64,000 nt of DNA from Odontocerum albicorne (Eukaryota > Arthropoda > Insecta > Trichoptera > Odontoceridae): the NCBI GenBank assembly GCA_949825065.1, contig OX463848.1:39539380-39603379 (forward strand), read 5' to 3'. Shown one piece after another: positions 20,478 to 30,284 of the stretch. Under the pieces are notes generated by a model that did no database searches, was not told the origin of the DNA, and saw only the letters and a program-made list of their open reading frames with translations. The position numbers and the translations under genes were made by a program. Positions within the stretch are counted from its first letter, which is position 1, and each line of letters opens with the position of its first letter.

Positions 20478-20602
20478 AACACCAAACTTTCCTATCGCGA
20501 CGCACTTATTTTGTCTCTTCTATATCTACACACCTTCTCATACAACTCCTACGATATCTCGAACTTTTTATATTTATTTCTTTCAAAATATCATACACTT
20601 GA
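20478..20602 (-). pseudogene. LINE family R fragment, opposite orientation
   Basis: Reverse-complement R sequence (CCAAACTTTCCTATCGCGAC, CACACCTTCTCATACAACTC) directly after a plus-strand copy, making an R-R inverted pair. Confidence 0.7.
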
Positions 20603-21100
20603 TTAAAACATTTTATTTCAAATTTCTCATGACCGTGTATTTAATAAAACTCAAATTATAAATGTATACAATATGTCTGTATAACACGGTAATCAAATTA
20701 AAATCGTACCTCACGAGACAGGCGCATCATTAACAGCTTTAATAACAGACATCAAAGATATTTGCAAATGATGTTGAAGATCATTAGAGTTAGCCAACAG
20801 ATCAATGCCACGGACGATGGTGCAGCATTGTGAGGAAGAGGAATTATGGGGCACGTCATCTTGAAAGATGGTTTGCAATCTTAATCAACAGCCTCCCTGC
20901 TGATCCCCGGGTCTCTAATGCAGTCTCGTTTTCAAGCTTGCATCCACATCTGGTGATGATTCTTCTCAGTCATTATTGATGATTAAGTTATGAAACCTTC
21001 TTAACCCTTCATTAATCGTGGATGATGTTCAGGACTCTATTATCTTCGTTGTATATCCACTGATTTTTATTAAGTGATACTTACGTTTATTTTCAAGCTG
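20603..21100. other. Unassigned block
   Basis: 20.69-20.98 kb is less AT-rich than its neighbours (CTCACGAGACAGGCGCATCA, TGCAGCATTGTGAGGAAGAG) but has no ORF above 60 codons. It may be an old element or conserved non-coding DNA; I cannot tell. Confidence 0.35.
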
Positions 21101-21104
21101 AATG

Positions 21105-21417
21105 AATGCTGTAGAAAACCGTGCTCTTAGATGAATATGTAGGGTGACAATGTATGACAGAATACGAAATTAAGTGTTGAGTAGATGAATGTGAACTTAA
21201 GGCTGATTTATTGAGTAAGATGAAAAAAAGCACTCTGAGATGGTTTGGGCACGTGAAACGAATAAATTATGAAAGACTAACAAAACAAATGTACAGTGCA
21301 AATGTGAGTGAAAGGCGTGGTAGAGGAAGACAGAGGAAAGTATGGTTGATCAAGTGTATGATATTTCAAAAGAGGAAAATGTACAAGAAAGGAGAAATCA
21401 TAGGAACTGTGTGTATA
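21105..21417 (+). pseudogene. LINE family R, 5' part of a split copy
   Basis: The frame 21211-21420 reads MSKMKKSTLRWFGHVKRINY, then SANVSERRGRGRQRKVWLI, the clearest peptide of the R family. The copy is interrupted at 21420 by family M copy 3 and resumes at 22039. Confidence 0.82.
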
Positions 21418-21419
21418 TA

Positions 21420-22036
21420 AAGGGTCTTTCAAATTGAGCGGTTTTTTTAAATTCTTGGATAAAACACAGATGGCGTCGCGAACTTGCCTAGGTCTTGTGA
21501 CATTTGAGAAGTGTAATAATGTATGACATTGATAAAAATAGAGTCGTATACAACACAACAACGCGTTCAAATTGTTGAATTATTTTATGTATTATAATCT
21601 CCGGAAACGGTGATGTTATGATAATTGGTCATGTAATTAAGTTATGATGTTATTGGTGATGTTATTATGTTAGGATAATTGGTCACCAAGATCATGTAAT
21701 CTGACACCGTTGGACTGTTTTCTCTGGGGTTACGTGAAAAGCCAGGTCTTTAAAAATGACCTCCAGTCAATACCTGAGCTGAAGGACGAAATTATTCGTA
21801 TTATTGGTGAGTTAGAACCGCAATTATGCCAAAATGTCATCGAAAGCATGACAAAAGAGTGGACATTTGTGGAGCTGCAAGAGGTGGACATTTGGCGGAT
21901 ATTGTTTTTTGTGTTTAAATGTCATACATTATACTTCAATTACCAATAAATAGTTTTTTTTAAATTAAAGCAAATTGTGTGTTTTATTCAAGAGTTAAAA
22001 ATACGATTAAAAAACCACTTAATTTGAAAGACCCTT
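21420..22036 (+). mobile_element. Tc1/mariner deletion derivative, family M copy 3, nested in LINE R
   Basis: 617 bp, inverted ends intact, TA at 21418-21419 and 22037-22038. Removing it rejoins LINE R at TGTATA/GAAGAGGCGAAA. The transposase remnant at 21710-21949 reads MDCFLWGYVKSQVF, then KDEIIRIIGELEPQLCQNVI (MD here replaces the usual LDY). An extra ~55 bp at 21.61-21.67 kb repeats GATGTTATTATG-like sequence, so this copy is longer than the others. Confidence 0.92.
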
Positions 22037-22038
22037 TA

Positions 22039-22135
22039 GAAGAGGCGAAAAATGGGTGTCGCGATAGAATATTCGGGCGATTTCTCTTCTCCGCCTACCC
22101 CAACCGGGAGACGGCGTGATAGTATGTATGTATTG
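22039..22135 (+). pseudogene. LINE family R, 3' part of the split copy
   Basis: GAAGAGGCGAAAAATGGGTG, then TCCGCCTACCCCAACCGGGA and the 3' terminal GGCGTGATAGTATGTATG. Confidence 0.85.
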
Positions 22136-22239
22136 TTCGAGCGCTTTTCGGTGACCAAAGATAACTTCAAACGAAGTTTAAACGATAAATATCCGTTTTA
22201 CAGTGCAGAAACAAGGATGGAACCACATGTTTTATCATT

Positions 22240-22415
22240 TCGTTTTATACGCTGCAATCTAGCGGACTTATTGCTATTTCATAGTTTCTACCAACCAATG
22301 TTAAAATGTTTTTTTTTTATAATACTAAGTCATTTTGTTTAATTCATCGAAAATCGAACCCGAAACTCCCGGGCTAGAAGAAAAACGTTGTATTAACTAG
22401 TTCAACAACTATCAA
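22240..22415 (-). repeat. tRNA-derived SINE, degenerate
   Basis: Tail CTAGCGGACTTATTGCTATT and head AATCGAACCCGAAACTCCCG in minus orientation; an extended T run lies in between. Confidence 0.6.
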
Positions 22416-22964
22416 ATTATTGAACCTTCCATATACGAGTATATCCGAGTGTGCTTACAGCTCTAAGTGTATTTGCAAAACTTTGATTTCGAACTGCGAG
22501 TTCCGTGCACTCCATTGATTCTTAATCCGATGGCTCGATTTCTAGTACTGGATACAATACGGTGTCCCGGCCATGTTTTTCAACATACTTATAATAACAA
22601 ATTCAATTCAAATTAGTGAAAAAGTAACAATATGTATTTATATGAAATTGTTAAATACTCGTATATTTTAAAAATGTGAAATTGTAAACGGTGTTTGTAT
22701 ATTTCGATTTATTAAGTTAAATTAACCGAAGGTTTAAGTAATCTACTTATTCGTTTGTAATTTGAATCTGGCTTATTATCGTTATGGCGTAAAAAGCTCG
22801 TGCGTTGATTGTTCATATTAATGGATGTTTTGATATACGGAAGCTTTTAATTTCAACAAAATGGAATTTGTGATAACATGTATAACCTTTATCGAAACAT
22901 TCTGTCATTAACACTGATCTGGTGAATGGAATTTATTTAATTTGTTTTGAATATTTGTTTATAC

Positions 22965-23050
22965 CGCGTTGAGTTAGTGTAAATGCCAACGTTTCGGTTA
23001 TGTTGCAACCTTCCTCCTCAATGAGATATCAATTAATAATTGAAGAGTAA
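22965..23050 (-). repeat. Second Penelope/hammerhead-like motif
   Basis: On the minus strand: TTGAGGA, then GGTT-loop-AACC, then GAAAC and GTT. This is the CUGANGA / stem II / GAAA order with the first C changed to T. It is unrelated in sequence to family P and occurs as a single isolated copy. Confidence 0.35.
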
Positions 23051-23214
23051 AACTCATAAACCACTCAAGAACCAAAAAATACGTTAAGAGTTATAAGAAA
23101 AAAAACTGCACATTTTCTACAAAACGTTTTATTTGTGAAAAATTAAAAAAAAACACACATTATATAAAGCTATTTTTATAGTTTCAATTCACATACGAGT
23201 ACAATATGCCATTT

Positions 23215-23740
23215 ATAGGAATATTGTCGCTTGTTGATATACTTCTTCCCAGCGTTATGTCAGGTCCCCCCAACATTGAATATCACCTGAGAGTAGACAT
23301 CTTTGTCCCCGGCAGCCCGAAAAGATCTCCAACGCCCCTTATGCCAGTCCAATCATGTATATTGCGTTGCCAGGAGATTTTCCTCCTGCTAACACCTCTT
23401 CGGCCTTCTATTTTGCCTTGGATGATAAGGTGCAGTAATTTGTACTTTGCTCCTCTAAGTACAATAACATACATGACCCAAGTAGGACACCTTTCGGATT
23501 TTAATATTAGTCAGCAACTCTCTATCAACTTTGGCTCTTTGAAGAACCCTTGTATTGCTGACCATATCCGTCCAGGGTATCCGTAGCATTCTCCGGTGCA
23601 TCCACATTTCGAATGCTTCCAGTCGGTTGATACTACCAAATTTGAGGGTCTATGATTCTATTTCATGCAATAAAACTGACGAAGCGTAGCATTTGACTAA
23701 CCGTTGATAGACTGTATTTCCATTAAAAAAAATCAAAAAC
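23215..23740 (-). pseudogene. RTE-2 LINE, 3' fragment
   Basis: Minus strand: NRLEAFEMWMHRRMLRIPWT, then VLQRAKVDRELLTNIKIRKV (with frame breaks), LHLIIQGKIEGRRGVSRRKI and W-RNIHDWTGIRGVGDLF. It is nearly the same peptide as the 46.4-47.2 kb copy. These blocks are typical of the endonuclease-reverse transcriptase C-terminus of APE-type insect LINEs. ORFs on the plus strand here (23206-23586) are antisense shadows. Confidence 0.85.
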
Positions 23741-23769
23741 ATAGTTTTTATATGGTTTATGAGTTTTAA

Positions 23770-24105
23770 TTTTCAATTACTAAGAACCAATTATATACCA
23801 CAATTTACAGAGCAGACTCTCCTCAGGATTTGAACCCACTATAACGTTATAAATATAACAAAATAAACATATATAAGTATAAAAATAGGAAGATAGCAGC
23901 TGTGGCCAGTAGCCATGGCAAATTAACTACTTTCTCGTATCTGCATATCTTAAGAAAAATATATTTGGTAAGTAAACCTCAAATAACTTATTAAAGGAAG
24001 ACAAACTATAAATAAACCTTTGTAGATCTTCCAATATGTGATAGTAACACATTCGGCTTTAGGTGGAGTGTAGTGTATATGTGCGGTGTTTATATATAAT
24101 CATAA
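23770..24105 (-). repeat. LINE family G 3' UTR copy
   Basis: Reverse copy of the G 3' end: CACATTCGGCTTTAGGTGGA at 24.05 kb and GAGCAGACTCTCCTCAGGAT at 23.81 kb. Non-coding part only. Confidence 0.7.
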
Positions 24106-24135
24106 ATTTTGAAAAGACTGACTAAAAAGAGTTGT

Positions 24136-24408
24136 CTAGTTGTCTAGATCGTCACGGAGCGCATTTTCGATTTTTTCCACAATTTCGTCAGTCACAATTG
24201 AAGGTCTTCCGCTCTTCTGATCATCATGCACAGACGTACGACCGTTTTTAAACTCGCGACACCACTTGTACACACTCGTACGATTCATAGCTTTATCACC
24301 ATATGCAGTTTTCACCTCATTATAAACCTCAACCGGAAGTTTTCCCTTCCAAACGAGATAACGGATGACGCCGCGTATTTCGCACTTGGCGGGAGATTGG
24401 ATTGACAT
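24136..24408 (-). CDS. mariner transposase N-terminal DNA-binding domain only
   Basis: 90 codons from a natural Met start (MSIQSPAKCEIRGVIRYL). Two helix-turn-helix-like segments are visible: residues ~10-55 (VIRYLVWKGKLPVEVYNEVK, then MNRTSVYKWCREFKNGRTSV) and the GRPS hinge at ~68-71 (KSGRPSIVTDEIVEKIENAL). In mariner transposases this region binds the inverted repeats. The frame is open to the truncation point, then reads a few foreign codons to a stop. It could in principle bind copy A ends without cutting them. That is inference only; nothing shows expression. Confidence 0.88.
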   Translation of the reverse strand: MSIQSPAKCEIRGVIRYLVWKGKLPVEVYNEVKTAYGDKAMNRTSVYKWCREFKNGRTSVHDDQKSGRPSIVTDEIVEKIENALRDDLDN

Positions 24409-24576
24409 TTTTCACGAAACGTGTTGTCGCGTCGACACTTCTCAACGTACTGACCTCGAACCGGTCTCGTTGCGGAGGGGAAGGGTCAGGCTACACGGAA
24501 GTGTAGCCAACATGTCGAAAATAAAATCCATCCGGTCGTGAGAGCCTCAGTACACTTACTTTCTGGATACGCCTCG
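24138..24576 (-). mobile_element. mariner-family transposon, copy B (catalytic domain missing)
   Basis: The right end carries the same inverted repeat as copy A (complement of CGAGGCGTATCCAGAAAGTA) with flanking TA at 24577-24578. Reading leftward it has the same 5' UTR as copy A. The element stops after the DNA-binding domain near 24138, and no second terminal repeat is visible. Confidence 0.9.
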
Positions 24577-24699
24577 TATTTCGCAATAATTACCCAAAGT
24601 TCTACTCCTCCCCGAAAGAACATATCTCGGATACTAATTCGAAAGATACAATGAGACATCCTATAAAACGGCTGGAATATAAAGATACTAAGTCAAAAA

Positions 24700-24880
24700 T
24701 ATGTATAACCAAATATAAACGCAAGACGCACCTACCTGAGTACCTGCACTCGCGATCGTAACGTGATAGCTCGTATGGTCCGCTGGACCACCTGTGCTTA
24801 CAACCGCAATATGAACACGTTTACGGTGACCAATACAGTACCCGATGCGCGCATCGTGCCCTTCATATGTCACAGTTGAC
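24700..24880. other. GC-rich, CpG-rich islet with open frames on both strands
   Basis: Distinctly GC-rich against an AT-rich background. The minus strand is open for ~48 codons (EGHDARIGYCIGHRKRVHIA, STGGPADHTSYHVTIASAGT) and then meets CAG/GTAGGT, a good donor consensus at 24735/24736. No usable start or acceptor is present upstream, because a TAA lies just before the open part. The plus strand is also open across most of the block. I cannot decide between an exon relic and a retroelement scrap. Confidence 0.3.
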
Positions 24881-25750
24881 AGAATTTAATTACTCTAATA
24901 GTTCTGCTTACCAAATGTCAACTGTTGACTATTTTCCCTCCCAAGTGTATTTTACTCCTTTCTTGTTTACTGCAGATCTTAAGCTCAGGTGAGCTCAGAC
25001 ATTTCCTCAATCTAAGATTTTGAATGACATACTGGTTTTTCTACTTAGCAGGTTGTCCGGTAAGCAATTTCGTATATTAAGGTCAAATGGATGCGCAAAA
25101 AAATTATAACAGGAGTTCACTTTATTCTGTAAATGTTTTTTTTTATATTTTCATTATCTCAGCAATCTCTCGTGTCGGTGAACGATGTTTATTTTCGATC
25201 CAAGTTTTGATTTGATCGTCATCGGTCGTATCACCATCACGGTATTTTTTAAACCACATTCGACACACCCGATCGCTAACTGCATCGTCTACTTACACTA
25301 TACATATTTTTTTTTAAGATGTTCTCGAATTTTTTCCATTACGATAGTAAAAAAAATTTCAAGCATCGAAAAAACAACTTCCGGGTAAGTTATGACCGAA
25401 AAAAATACATTTAAATTACATTTCATAATAATATACATTCAGCATGTTTAGAATGAAATCATCAACGTAAATTGTGTCCTAACGACATCTATCCGTGAAA
25501 TAAGACACTTTTATGTAATATTCTTCCCGAACAACTCAACGTATTTTGTCTTGATTATCCATTTGTTTGTATTCGTGTTACTGTTTGATTGATTGTTTTT
25601 CAGTATTTTTTTCTTTAAATTATTACGCTACACAGTGATTTCATGCGCTATTATGATGTTTTTTGACGTTTGTTTGATTTATAAAGGACGCTTAAGTGTC
25701 GTATAAACTCCTACATTATCAATAAATACATTCAATCTAAGAGGTGTAAT
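24881..25750. other. Unassigned AT-rich spacer
   Basis: Contains homopolymer T runs and a 67-codon ORF (25185-25388) without motif. Nothing assigned. Confidence 0.45.
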
Positions 25751-25756
25751 TTCTAA

Positions 25757-25885
25757 TGATAATCAATCAATTAACTCCCATGTCGCTAATAAAAAAAATC
25801 TATGTCGATCAATCAATTGACTTTTATGGTGCTAATAACGAAAATGTATGTAAATCAATCAATTGACTTTTATGGTACCATTTAT
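25757..25885. repeat. Short imperfect tandem repeat (3 units)
   Basis: AATCAATCAATTGACTTTTA (first unit with AATTAACTCC) recurs three times about 53-55 bp apart. Confidence 0.7.
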
Positions 25886-25889
25886 TGAC

Positions 25890-26955
25890 TGAAGGTATCT
25901 CATAGGCTTCCTTAGTTTCAATGTAGCATTTCTCTTAACCTTTCCCTACCTGTGCTAAAAAAATACGCCCTTTCCGGTGCTGTGTATTCAATACACATCA
26001 ATACACATGTAAAAATGAGCGAATTAAAATCGAAAAAATAAGAATATTCATAGCCAATCGCTTAAATTAATTAAATTTGAAGTCAAAAGTGATAATAATT
26101 GAAATTTTATTGCTGAAAACATTAAAAAAAACATCGGCCGACGTTCACAAAACGGGCGAAGCGACCACCTCAAATGGATGCCGGAGAGCTACTGAAGTGA
26201 TCGAACTGAGATTATATTTCTTGCGTTCCCATATACCGAAGAAGAGTGAGAGTGAGACGTGAATAGCGTCAGTTCTCACCCATAGCGGTTTTTTTAGAAT
26301 GAATATACCTACGTCACACACTGGCACACGTTTGTTTGTATCTTCTCTGATGTGGCCGATAGGTGCTAATTATTAATACATTTTTTTTTCATTCAATGCG
26401 TAAATGTACTACGGAGGAATAACTAAAATCTGAACCCAGTATCTATTATATTTATAGAGATATTCAAGTTTTTTGAAGCAATGTGTACTAGTTACACATC
26501 ACAGGGAAGGAAGGGTTAAGGTGGCATAACGGTGCCAACTTCTAAGGACAACTCTCTGGAAGGTTTGAATATTAAGAGCTTGCTGAAGATACTATTATGA
26601 AGATATTTTAAGCTGTTGCTGCCCTATGATTAACGAAGATCCATATCCAACACATTTAATTTGATGTACTGTCTTATCTTTTAAAGTATGACTTTTCATA
26701 TGTGTAATTTTTATCAGATTTTTTAGATGCATCGGCCAGTCACGATTTCATCCTCGTATTATGCTCTACCTTTAAACGTAATGGGGGGAATGCTCCTTGA
26801 TTTTTATCTTTTGGGAATTAAAGACTCCGGTGTAAATCTTAATATCATCATCATCGGATATCTCATTTACTGGCAAGAAGACTGTCCGCCATGGATAAAA
26901 GCGTTCCCTTCGTTTATTCCATATTGCTGTTATTTTTTTAATAGGCAATCCACGC
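25890..26955. other. Unassigned spacer
   Basis: Includes a short GC-richer open stretch near 26.13-26.27 kb (KTSADVHKTGEATTSNGCRR) that I cannot assign, and no recognised repeat. Confidence 0.4.
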
Positions 26956-26960
26956 AAACT

Positions 26961-27168
26961 ATAGTTCGGAAATTCTAGGATGATTTGACACAAATTTGCC
27001 CCAATACAACCTTATAACGATGTTCAGTAATTTTAATCATTTTGTGAACTTTAATATAAGCCTCAATTCTAATAAATAACAAGTTATTTAGGTATAAACA
27101 TTACATAAGGTTGTATAGGGGCAAATTTGTGAGCTGTCACAGGACTCATCCTAGAACTTCCGAACTAT
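26961..27168. mobile_element. MITE family N copy 2
   Basis: 208 bp. Ends ATAGTTCGGAAATTCTAGGA and its complement; the interior is nearly identical to copy 1 but in reverse orientation. The left arm lacks part of the GTCCTGTGACAGC segment. Confidence 0.85.
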
Positions 27169-27289
27169 AGGATAATTTGTGCCATCAAATTCAAGTCATA
27201 ATGCAATTACACGAGTCAATATAATATAACATTTCTGTTAATTTTTTTATTGCTGTTACTTATTTATCTACATATTGTATTGCATTGTA

Positions 27290-28202
27290 TTATATAGTAT
27301 AACCCTTTTGTTGTATGTTATACAGTACAACATGGCGTGCTTATAACTATGTGACAATCTTTCCCAACCCACCAGAAATATGTTAAGGGGGTATTCTACT
27401 CTAGAGGCGTGAATTTCGAGCGTTTTTTGAGACTAAATAAAAAAAACTAAAAATGTTTTTCGTATACATTTTTTACAGTTTTTTTTTATTAATAATTTGA
27501 GAAAGTACAAAAATTTTTTTGAAAAAAAATTGAAAATTTAAGATGTTATCAGCTGTTATGTCTTGCCGTGAAAAAAAAGAAGGGTGAGCTAGTCGACATG
27601 ATAGAGCCCTTTCGTAAATCTGAAACAAAAATCATACACAGTTTCTTGATAAGAAATAATGTCGTTATAGTTGGTACCAAAGAGAAATAGAAAAATCGTT
27701 AATGGCGGCTATCTACAAAAATATTTTAATCTTTTTTAAAAAATTTTAAAAGTAGTAAAAATAATTGTTTTGAATTTTCCAAGGTAAGGACGATATAAAA
27801 ACATTTTCATACCAAATATTAAGGCAATCGGTTGGATAGAACTTGAGATTTTATGTCGACCAGGTCAAAAAAAGTAGTTTCGAGAAAAACGCGTTTAAAG
27901 TTTTGAGATTATTGTCTTGAGTCATTCCGGCGCATCGTAATTGCTGCCTCATTTATAGCTATAACTTCGTAAATATTGAGAATTTTTTTATTTCCTTTAG
28001 AGAACATATTCTTAAAGATCTAAACTTTAAGAATATGCATAAAAAAGAATTCTTCGAATTTCTAAAGTACGTACTCGTAGAAAACCCCCTAAAGTGAAAA
28101 CCAGACTGGAATCCTTGAAAAAAACTAGGATACAGCGGGATTTGAATCCGCAACCTCCGGACTAGGAGACACGCGTCTTATCAACTAAGCTACGAAGATC
28201 AT
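27290..28202 (-). repeat. tRNA-derived SINE split by a ~690-bp insertion
   Basis: Tail half 27290-27397 (GGCGTGCTTATAACTATGTG, CCCACCAGAAATATGTTAA) and body plus head half 28084-28202 (AAGTGAAAACCAGACTGGAA, GCGGGATTTGAATCCGCAAC, ACGCGTCTTATCAACTAAGC). Compared with the uninterrupted copy at 41.70-41.89 kb, the two halves are contiguous SINE sequence. Confidence 0.85.
27398..28083. mobile_element. Unclassified DNA element nested in a SINE
   Basis: About 686 bp with inverted ends: GGGGGTATTCTAC at the left, and the complement of GGGGGTTTTCTAC at the right. The flank is TTAA/TAAA or a 3-bp TAA. No ORF above 64 codons. The interior has a recognisable stretch (GGTTGGATAGAACTTGAGAT, TCGAGAAAAACGCGTTTAAA). 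A TAA duplication with a GGG start would fit PIF/Harbinger; TTAA would fit piggyBac-type. I leave it open. Confidence 0.65.
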
Positions 28203-28334
28203 CACATACTACGTACTATCATACTATTTCCCTGTCGAGGTAACCAGGGAGATCAGAAAGCCAGTCTTTTCTATTCTGACATACATTCTTAATGTAAATC
28301 TGCATAAAAAATTAACATCCCACCTTTGTGAAAC

Positions 28335-28775
28335 AATTGTATGGTTATTTGGGAAAGATTGCCACTAAGCAATAAACCCGCCATATTGTGTACTATAAAA
28401 TTAAGTATCAAATAAATTTTACACGTTCATTGTGTAGCCTGGTGGGTTTACTGCCACGTAATAATTTATTCCGTTCAACCAGAAAGGAGCTACGAGTAAG
28501 ACAAATCATTGTATTCTCATTTACATTTTAAAAGGTTTTCATCATTCACGCCGCCAATTCATAATAGGTTTTGTATAACAATATTTCTGTATTATTATAT
28601 TGTAATATGTTTACCTTTCGTTATATAAAGTGGGTTTATTTCTATGTACAATTGTCACTTCGAACCCACCTGAAAGTGTCCTATCTGAAAAGCAACTCGA
28701 ACGTTTTTTAAACAATCGCGGTTCCATCGCAAATCGAACTTGCAACCCCCAAAAGTCAAATAATAAATATTCGAC
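28335..28775. repeat. Cluster of three SINE fragments
   Basis: Plus tail at 28335-28405 (GGGAAAGATTGCCACTAAGC, AATAAACCCGCCATATTG), minus tail at 28425-28500 (GTGGGTTTACTGCCACGTAA) and a minus diverged copy at 28620-28775 with head AATCGAACTTGCAACCCC. Confidence 0.55.
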
Positions 28776-29227
28776 TGGAAATTTTACACAATATTTTCGT
28801 TTTTAAAAGGCAATCTATTAGAAATCACAGGGCAACTATTGTCGTTGAAACCTGCTGTAGTGCCCTTAAGGTTTTGATTTTTATCTTTTTTGATGAGCTT
28901 TAGGAGTTTTTTTGTTCTTTTAAATGTTTGTACAGTAATCTGATATATTATGTTGATAAAAAATGGCGTGTAACAAAACCAATCTAACCATTAGGTCTTG
29001 AAACCATAATAGTAAAAAAATAACTATCCTTTCATTAGTCGGTTATACATAAAACAAGGCTGTTCTGTAAAAGATTTTTAATTTGATGTTTTTAAGATTT
29101 AATCGATGGATCGTCAAACTAAATTACACCACTAAAATCCAAAAATTTCTGGCCCTTTTTTTTATTAAACAAAGTAATATATTGTACAAATATTTGTCAA
29201 AGCTATACCTATGTACAAATTTATTAC

Positions 29228-29913
29228 TTAACTAATCTTATTTCTTTTTCTTCTTCTCCCTGGCTTCATTCCAACTCACTGTCTGCGAAAACTGTTGGGG
29301 TCAGCTCTCCTCGTCCTCAGGTTGTATGCTCTTCTGTCCCGGACTACGTCCCCCAGGCCGTGCCTCTGCATCAGGTTATGTTTTTGCACCACCCATGAAT
29401 TCTTTGGTCTTCCTCTGGTTGTTATTCGAGAAAGATCCATGGAGATTATCTGGTTCACAATGTGATCGGGTGCTCTGCGTCCAACGTGCCCACACCATCT
29501 CAATCCAATCGCCTCTCCTCCATCTTACTGTTGATGTCTGTAACACCTAGGCTTCCACGAATGTGTGAGCTTTTTATTTTGTCTCTTAGGGACACACCCG
29601 CATACCATCTTAGCATGCGCATTTCAGCAGTTTCTAGTTGCCTAGAGTAAGAGTTATACATCGTCCAGCATTCGAAGCCATAGAGGAGTGCGGGTCTGAC
29701 AATCGTTTGGTATACTTTTCCTTTTAACTTTACTGGCATTTTCGAATCACATAGAACTCCCGTCATTGATCTAAACTTCATCCATCCCACAATAATTCTA
29801 TGTGTTACATCTGCTGCACATCCTCCATCGCTATGGATGAGTGACCCAAGATACTTAAAGGAGTCACAATTTGGTAATGTTCCTCCATCCATTTGCATTA
29901 TTTAACTAATCTT
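29228..29913 (-). mobile_element. RTE-1 copy inserted in LINE S, 12-bp target duplication
   Basis: The insert (29240-29901) is flanked by exact TTAACTAATCTT at 29228-29239 and 29902-29913. An A-rich 3' tail (read as TTTCTTTTTCTTCTTC on the plus strand) precedes the 3' end of the element. The 5' truncation falls inside the coding region at MQMDGGTLPNCDSFKYLGSL. Confidence 0.93.
29276..29898 (-). pseudogene. RTE-1 polyprotein C-terminal region, frameshifted
   Basis: Two minus frames: 29500-29898 (NCDSFKYLGSLIHSDGGCAA, RPALLYGFECWTMYNSYSR, EMRMLRWYAGVSLRDKIKS) and 29276-29503 (MRWCGHVGRRAPDHIVNQ, GRPKNSWVVQKHNLMQRHG, RDRRAYNLRTRRADPNSF). They are separated by the same 5-bp GGATT duplication as the 12.8-kb copy. 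Plus-strand ORFs across this block are antisense. Confidence 0.88.
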
Positions 29914-30284
29914 TTTTATATATTATAATTTATGAACTTACTTAATCTTATTTTCCTACATGCCACTACCTTAATATATGGTTTCTTAGAAATAATTAAC
30001 ATACTACTTATAACTATAATAGATAACAATTCTTACAACTAATTATTTAGCAAGAAAAAGTCTACTCGTTCAGCTACTTGTATTCCATCACATTCACTCA
30101 GACCTTGGTCGTATTGTCTGGCCTGAACAAGTTATTTATTTATTTTTCATTGTCAAACAGTCAGGAAGGATAATTGCCAGGTGGCAATCTCTTCCAACCA
30201 CCTCAACAAAAGTGTGGTGAAGTAACATGGTCGCGAAATATTGTATGTTCCTACGATTATTAATCTTTACAAAAATTATGAACA

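Larger units (their letters stand above)
29150..30126 (-). repeat. LINE family S 3' UTR, interrupted by RTE-1
   Basis: Non-coding sequence shared with the 60.15-60.81 kb S copy: AGCTATACCTATGTACAAAT, then CTTATAACTATAATAGATAACAA-like sequence and CATCACATTCACTCAGACCT. At 29240-29901 it is interrupted by an RTE-1 insertion. No coding part of S is present here. Confidence 0.7.

Noticed and set aside
23206..23586. 126-codon plus-strand ORF as a gene
   Set aside because: It is antisense to an RTE-2 LINE fragment whose peptide is recognisable on the minus strand.
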